From Capitella teleta (taxonomy: Eukaryota; Annelida; Polychaeta; Capitellidae): a stretch of 64,000 bases of DNA. The notes beneath the pieces were generated by a model. It ran no database searches. It was not told the origin of the DNA and was given only the letters and a program-made list of their open reading frames with translations. The translations under genes were made by a program, and so were the position numbers. The stretch lies in NCBI GenBank assembly GCA_000328365.1, contig KB310029.1, positions 1 through 64,000 on the forward strand. Direction: 5' to 3'. Below, in pieces: positions 60,832-64,000 of this stretch. The stretch's first letter is position 1. Every line of letters starts with the position of its first letter.

Positions 60832-63263
60832 TTAGAACTTCATCTGCATGTCTTGATCGGGTGAGTACGCTTTGTTGCTGTACTCGCGACCATTTGCAGA
60901 GGCATCTTGGGGGACCACACTCGTCCTTCCTTCAGAGTAGCGTCCAGTCCGATTTTCTTCCAGAGCAGGTCCCCACCGAGGGGAAGGTTCAAATAATGCG
61001 CGTAGCGTCTGTCGATCACAATAAAAGTTTAGCTACCGGCTAGTCTTTCATATAGGAAAGAATTTTCACCTTGAAGCAGCCACTTGCTTTGCAGTACTCT
61101 ACAATAGCCACGATTGGGATGAAGACAAGGGAAATACCAACCATTCCCCATCCTACCCAATCAGCATACTCGGGGTACGCGACACTGTTGTACACTACAG
61201 GCGATCTACTCACCACAGAGAAGACAACGATGAGCTGCGAGGAGAAGAATATAAATCGATGTTGTATGCAATGCAATGAGCAATGTTCATTGGAAATAAA
61301 GCGTTGGAGTTGTGCTCACCACCATACACACGGGCGAAACAACCATCCATGTAGCCAGCCAATAGTAATTTGGTTTGTGTCCAATCATCATCTCGATGTC
61401 CTCGAAGAACCGTTTTATTCCTGAGAAATATAATATAACAACTCATTACATAATTTCAGATTCCTTAAGAACCACTTTAATTATTTTTAATAATGTCCTT
61501 ACCATAAATGTAGCAAATAGCCACAAGTTCGAAGAAAGCGATCACCATAAGAGAAAATCCCGCGCTGTACCATTCAAACAGGTTCATCACATAGACACCA
61601 GCCTATAATCAGTCAAGACGTAACTTTTTGTTCTCCCATAAGCACGTGCGTTTGTTTACTTACCCTTGAGCACTGCGGCAAACCGAGAAGGAACAGAGTA
61701 ATACAGAGTGTCAAGGTCACCCACATCTTCTTTCTGCCTCCTTGCAAGCATTTGAATTCATCAACCAGAGATGTGATAACAGTTTCCATCATCGCAAACT
61801 GTGGGATAATTTTATCATTATGGAATGCCGATTCGTGCTTTATAATAACCAAACCTGGCTGTCCAAGCCAAGAGTGAAGAGCATCAAGAAAAATAGGATG
61901 GACCAGAACGGCGCGATAGGCATCATTGAGAGACCCTCGGGGTATGCCACAAATGCAAGACCAGGACCTAAGAAAGTCAATTTAGGAAATCTATCAATGC
62001 AATCTTGTGTACAAACACACATACCTGCGTCAACCACTTCGGAAACGGGAAGATTCATTTTGACAGACATGAATCCAATCACAGAAAAAATGACGAATCC
62101 AGCAAAAACACTCGTCCCACAGTTCAGAATAGCAACAAGCACTGCATCTCTGTTATGGAGATAACATTGTATGTTAAAACAATGTGATATTCTATTGAGT
62201 TCCCACCTGTAAACATTGTTGTTGAATTTGTTGTAGCTCGCCATGGTTCCCAACGAACCAAAAGCAATTCCGAGTGAGTAGAAGATTTGCGTCAGAGCAG
62301 CAGCCCATACCTAGATACATAACTGAACGCTGAATCCGGTAACCACTAGTAACCGCTTCTTACGTTCACGTCTTTCAGTCGGTCCCACTCCGGAACCACG
62401 TAGAATTTGATGCCCTCCATTGCTCCATCCAGCGTGGCATTCTTCACCAACAGGATAAGCAGAACGACGTAAGGAAAGGTAGCAGTGACGTATACAACCT
62501 GTGAACCACACATATTCGACCAACTATTGCAGTAACTATGATTTTACATACCTTCCCCGAAGATTTGATTCCCTTGATCAAACAAAGGAAAATGATAACC
62601 CATGCAAACAGAAGACACAACACGAGCTGCCAATTCATCTCATCTGCTCCATCTTCGATCCCAGTTGAGATATCAAGGACTTCATACCTGGATAGAGCAT
62701 TAATAGAGATAATGATCCCATGTGAGAAATAACCTACTCCCAATAACATAAACTTGGAGTCTTAGCCTTTGAACAGTTCCCTACGTAGCCTTCCGCATCT
62801 GTCATGTTCAAACTTTTCATCTCAGCACACCACGTTTCTTCATAAGAAGAAAGGCTTTATAGTAGACATCTTCAGAATGTCTGTCCAGCTAGAATACCTG
62901 TCTGGTTGATTAGAGTGAGGTTGGAGTAGTCTCTGCAGCCACGTGGAATCCACTCATCTTTGCAGTTGGTCCAAGGGAGTTCAGACGTAAAGGAAGCGAA
63001 TACGTAATATATCGTGTATGCTATGATCATGTTGTAGTATGTGCTGCATAAAGCAGACACCATGACCATGGCCCAGCCAAGCCCTTTGACGAAATAAGTT
63101 ACATAACATTCGGACTACAGTTCCCACTCACCTTTGAAGAAAGGGACGGAATTCCAGACTGAAATTGGTCCCTGGGAAGAGAACTGCCCCAGGGCCATCT
63201 AAAAAAAGAAGAGGGGTAGTCCACAACATGCCAGGCAGATCACATACGGGATGAGGAAAGAAG
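60832..63263 (-). CDS. SLC6 family Na+/Cl- neurotransmitter transporter, glycine-transporter-like (5' end missing; internal TAG)
   Basis: Plasma-membrane symporter. Thirteen exons in gene order: 63132-63263, 62898-63083, 62738-62837, 62552-62687, 62364-62498, 62207-62310, 62025-62149, 61855-61967, 61664-61798, 61503-61602, 61320-61420, 61070-61234, 60832-61008; introns are 48-85 bp. The sequence runs from TM2 ([17 protein letters not shown]) to the C-terminus. TM3 ([20 protein letters not shown]) is followed by a long extracellular loop with Cys pairs and N-glycosylation sites. TM6 reads [20 protein letters not shown], then [14 protein letters not shown] and [21 protein letters not shown], which fit glycine/ATB0,+ type members, and the tail has [16 protein letters not shown]1 with its ion-binding residues was not found; it should lie upstream. 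Oddly, the Glu expected after PLFFF is TAG (63199-63201), so the gene is nonsense-mutated or the base is wrong. Confidence 0.9.
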
Positions 63264-64000
63264 CTGCAGAAGGTGGAATATTATGTTATTCTGCCTCACA
63301 TGGGAAGCCAGTACTGAATTGCGACAAGGAAACTATGTGTGTTTGACACATCCCCTAATTCTCACATGCATGCCGATGTCATATTGATTGTGTCGTCGAT
63401 AATTATAATTGAAATAACTGTTTTTAAATCATACGAAACATACATAATTATATGTACATATTTATGTACATTAATTCTCACTACATGAATCATTGATCGT
63501 CTATGTTTATACATGTCGGGAGGTATTTGCGTTGAACAATGAGTGGGCTTTGCTTGATTAACTGCATGCATGACCTGAGTGTACGAGGCTGAATTGTTTA
63601 CAACCAATATATTCCTGGAAGTGCAAATACATGCAGCCGTTTCACGACACTTGACCTCTGACTAGATACAGATGAGAGGCCGCACTCACATACCGGTGAC
63701 GTCACTGAATAGAGAGAGGCCTGCGGGCAAAGATAATTTTGTTACGGGTTTTAATTTAGATGTGTTAAATTATAAACATCAGATACTCAGCAATGTATCT
63801 CAGGCAGCCAGATTGGTATTTGAGGCACAAAATATGCATGCAACTGCATTTTTACTAATACGTTATTCTCAACACTATGCTTTCTTTAGATATTGCTCCG
63901 TTAATTTGTCACTGAAATTATTTTTCTACTGAAATGTTTTCTCCGCTGAATGCAGAATGAGAATCAGAACAACTGACTCACAGATCAAACCATTGATGCG
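63264..64000. other. Upstream region of the SLC6 gene
   Basis: No confident exon. Minus-strand candidates are a short acceptor/donor-bounded piece near 63690-63730 (CCCGCAG|GCCTCTCTC.. to CACCG|GTATGTGAG) and a donor GATCT|GTGAGT at 63982-63987. Neither encodes the conserved TM1 motif, so the 5' exons may lie beyond the window. Confidence 0.4.

Noticed and set aside
1-64000. CRISPR arrays, operons, bacterial-type systems
   Set aside because: Spliceosomal introns throughout, no spaced identical repeats, no Shine-Dalgarno-organised gene strings; the DNA is plainly metazoan.
1-64000. LTR elements, endogenous retroviruses or Polintons
   Set aside because: No long terminal direct repeats with primer-binding sites and no gag, integrase, capsid or protein-primed polymerase motifs were recognised.

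Overview
This is animal nuclear DNA, most likely from a marine invertebrate bilaterian. The evidence is a delta-type protocadherin, an intronless FMRFamide-receptor-like GPCR, an SLC6 transporter, a secreted two-domain SRCR protein and a BTB-BACK-Kelch gene. Introns inside the housekeeping genes are very short (about 50-60 bp, GT..AG). Intergenic DNA is AT-rich and full of small transposon remnants. I cannot fix the phylum from the sequence. No retrovirus, LTR element or Polinton was recognised.

Layout. 1-4150: gene-free, with a GC-rich promoter-like patch near 3.3 kb. 4180-9024 (+): delta-like protocadherin, three coding exons. 9.0-16.2 kb: no supported gene. 16202-18313 (-): iduronate 2-sulfatase, eight exons joining into a 556-residue protein. 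18.98-20.44 kb (+): decayed P-element/THAP9-like transposase. 23089-24045 (+): last two exons of a gene with the C-terminal domain seen in 'short-chain collagen C4-like' proteins. 24.7 kb: MITE with long inverted repeats. 30177-31297 (+): intronless peptide-type GPCR with one reading-frame break. 32.25-34.09 kb (-): LINE reverse-transcriptase fragment with a nested insertion. 35288-36836 (-): two-SRCR secreted protein, nine exons. 39068-44325 (+): phosphoribosylformylglycinamidine synthase (purine synthesis), 21 exons, one assembly gap. 44.7-45.8 kb: pogo-like end, tRNA-derived SINE and a short tandem repeat. 46174-50960 and 55520-58795 (-): two copies of a duplicated segment carrying a Kelch-like gene; copy A is intact and copy B is frameshifted. 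54.3-55.5 kb: DUF4218-type (CACTA/EnSpm) transposon remnant abutting copy B. 59.0-59.55 kb (-): SLC6 pseudogene fragment. 60832-63263 (-): glycine-transporter-like SLC6 gene, 13 exons, 5' end not resolved, with an in-frame TAG in TM2.

The genes have no evident functional link to each other. The most informative structure is the Kelch duplication. Each copy serves as the empty site for insertions in the other, which exposes a 1.64-kb TA-target element and a tiny hAT-like MITE family with 8-bp target duplications. I found no clearly new biological system. The best leads are the MITE that contains a copied local sequence, the phase-1 micro-exon linker of the SRCR gene, and three host reading frames (GPCR, SLC6, Kelch copy B) that are nearly intact but broken.
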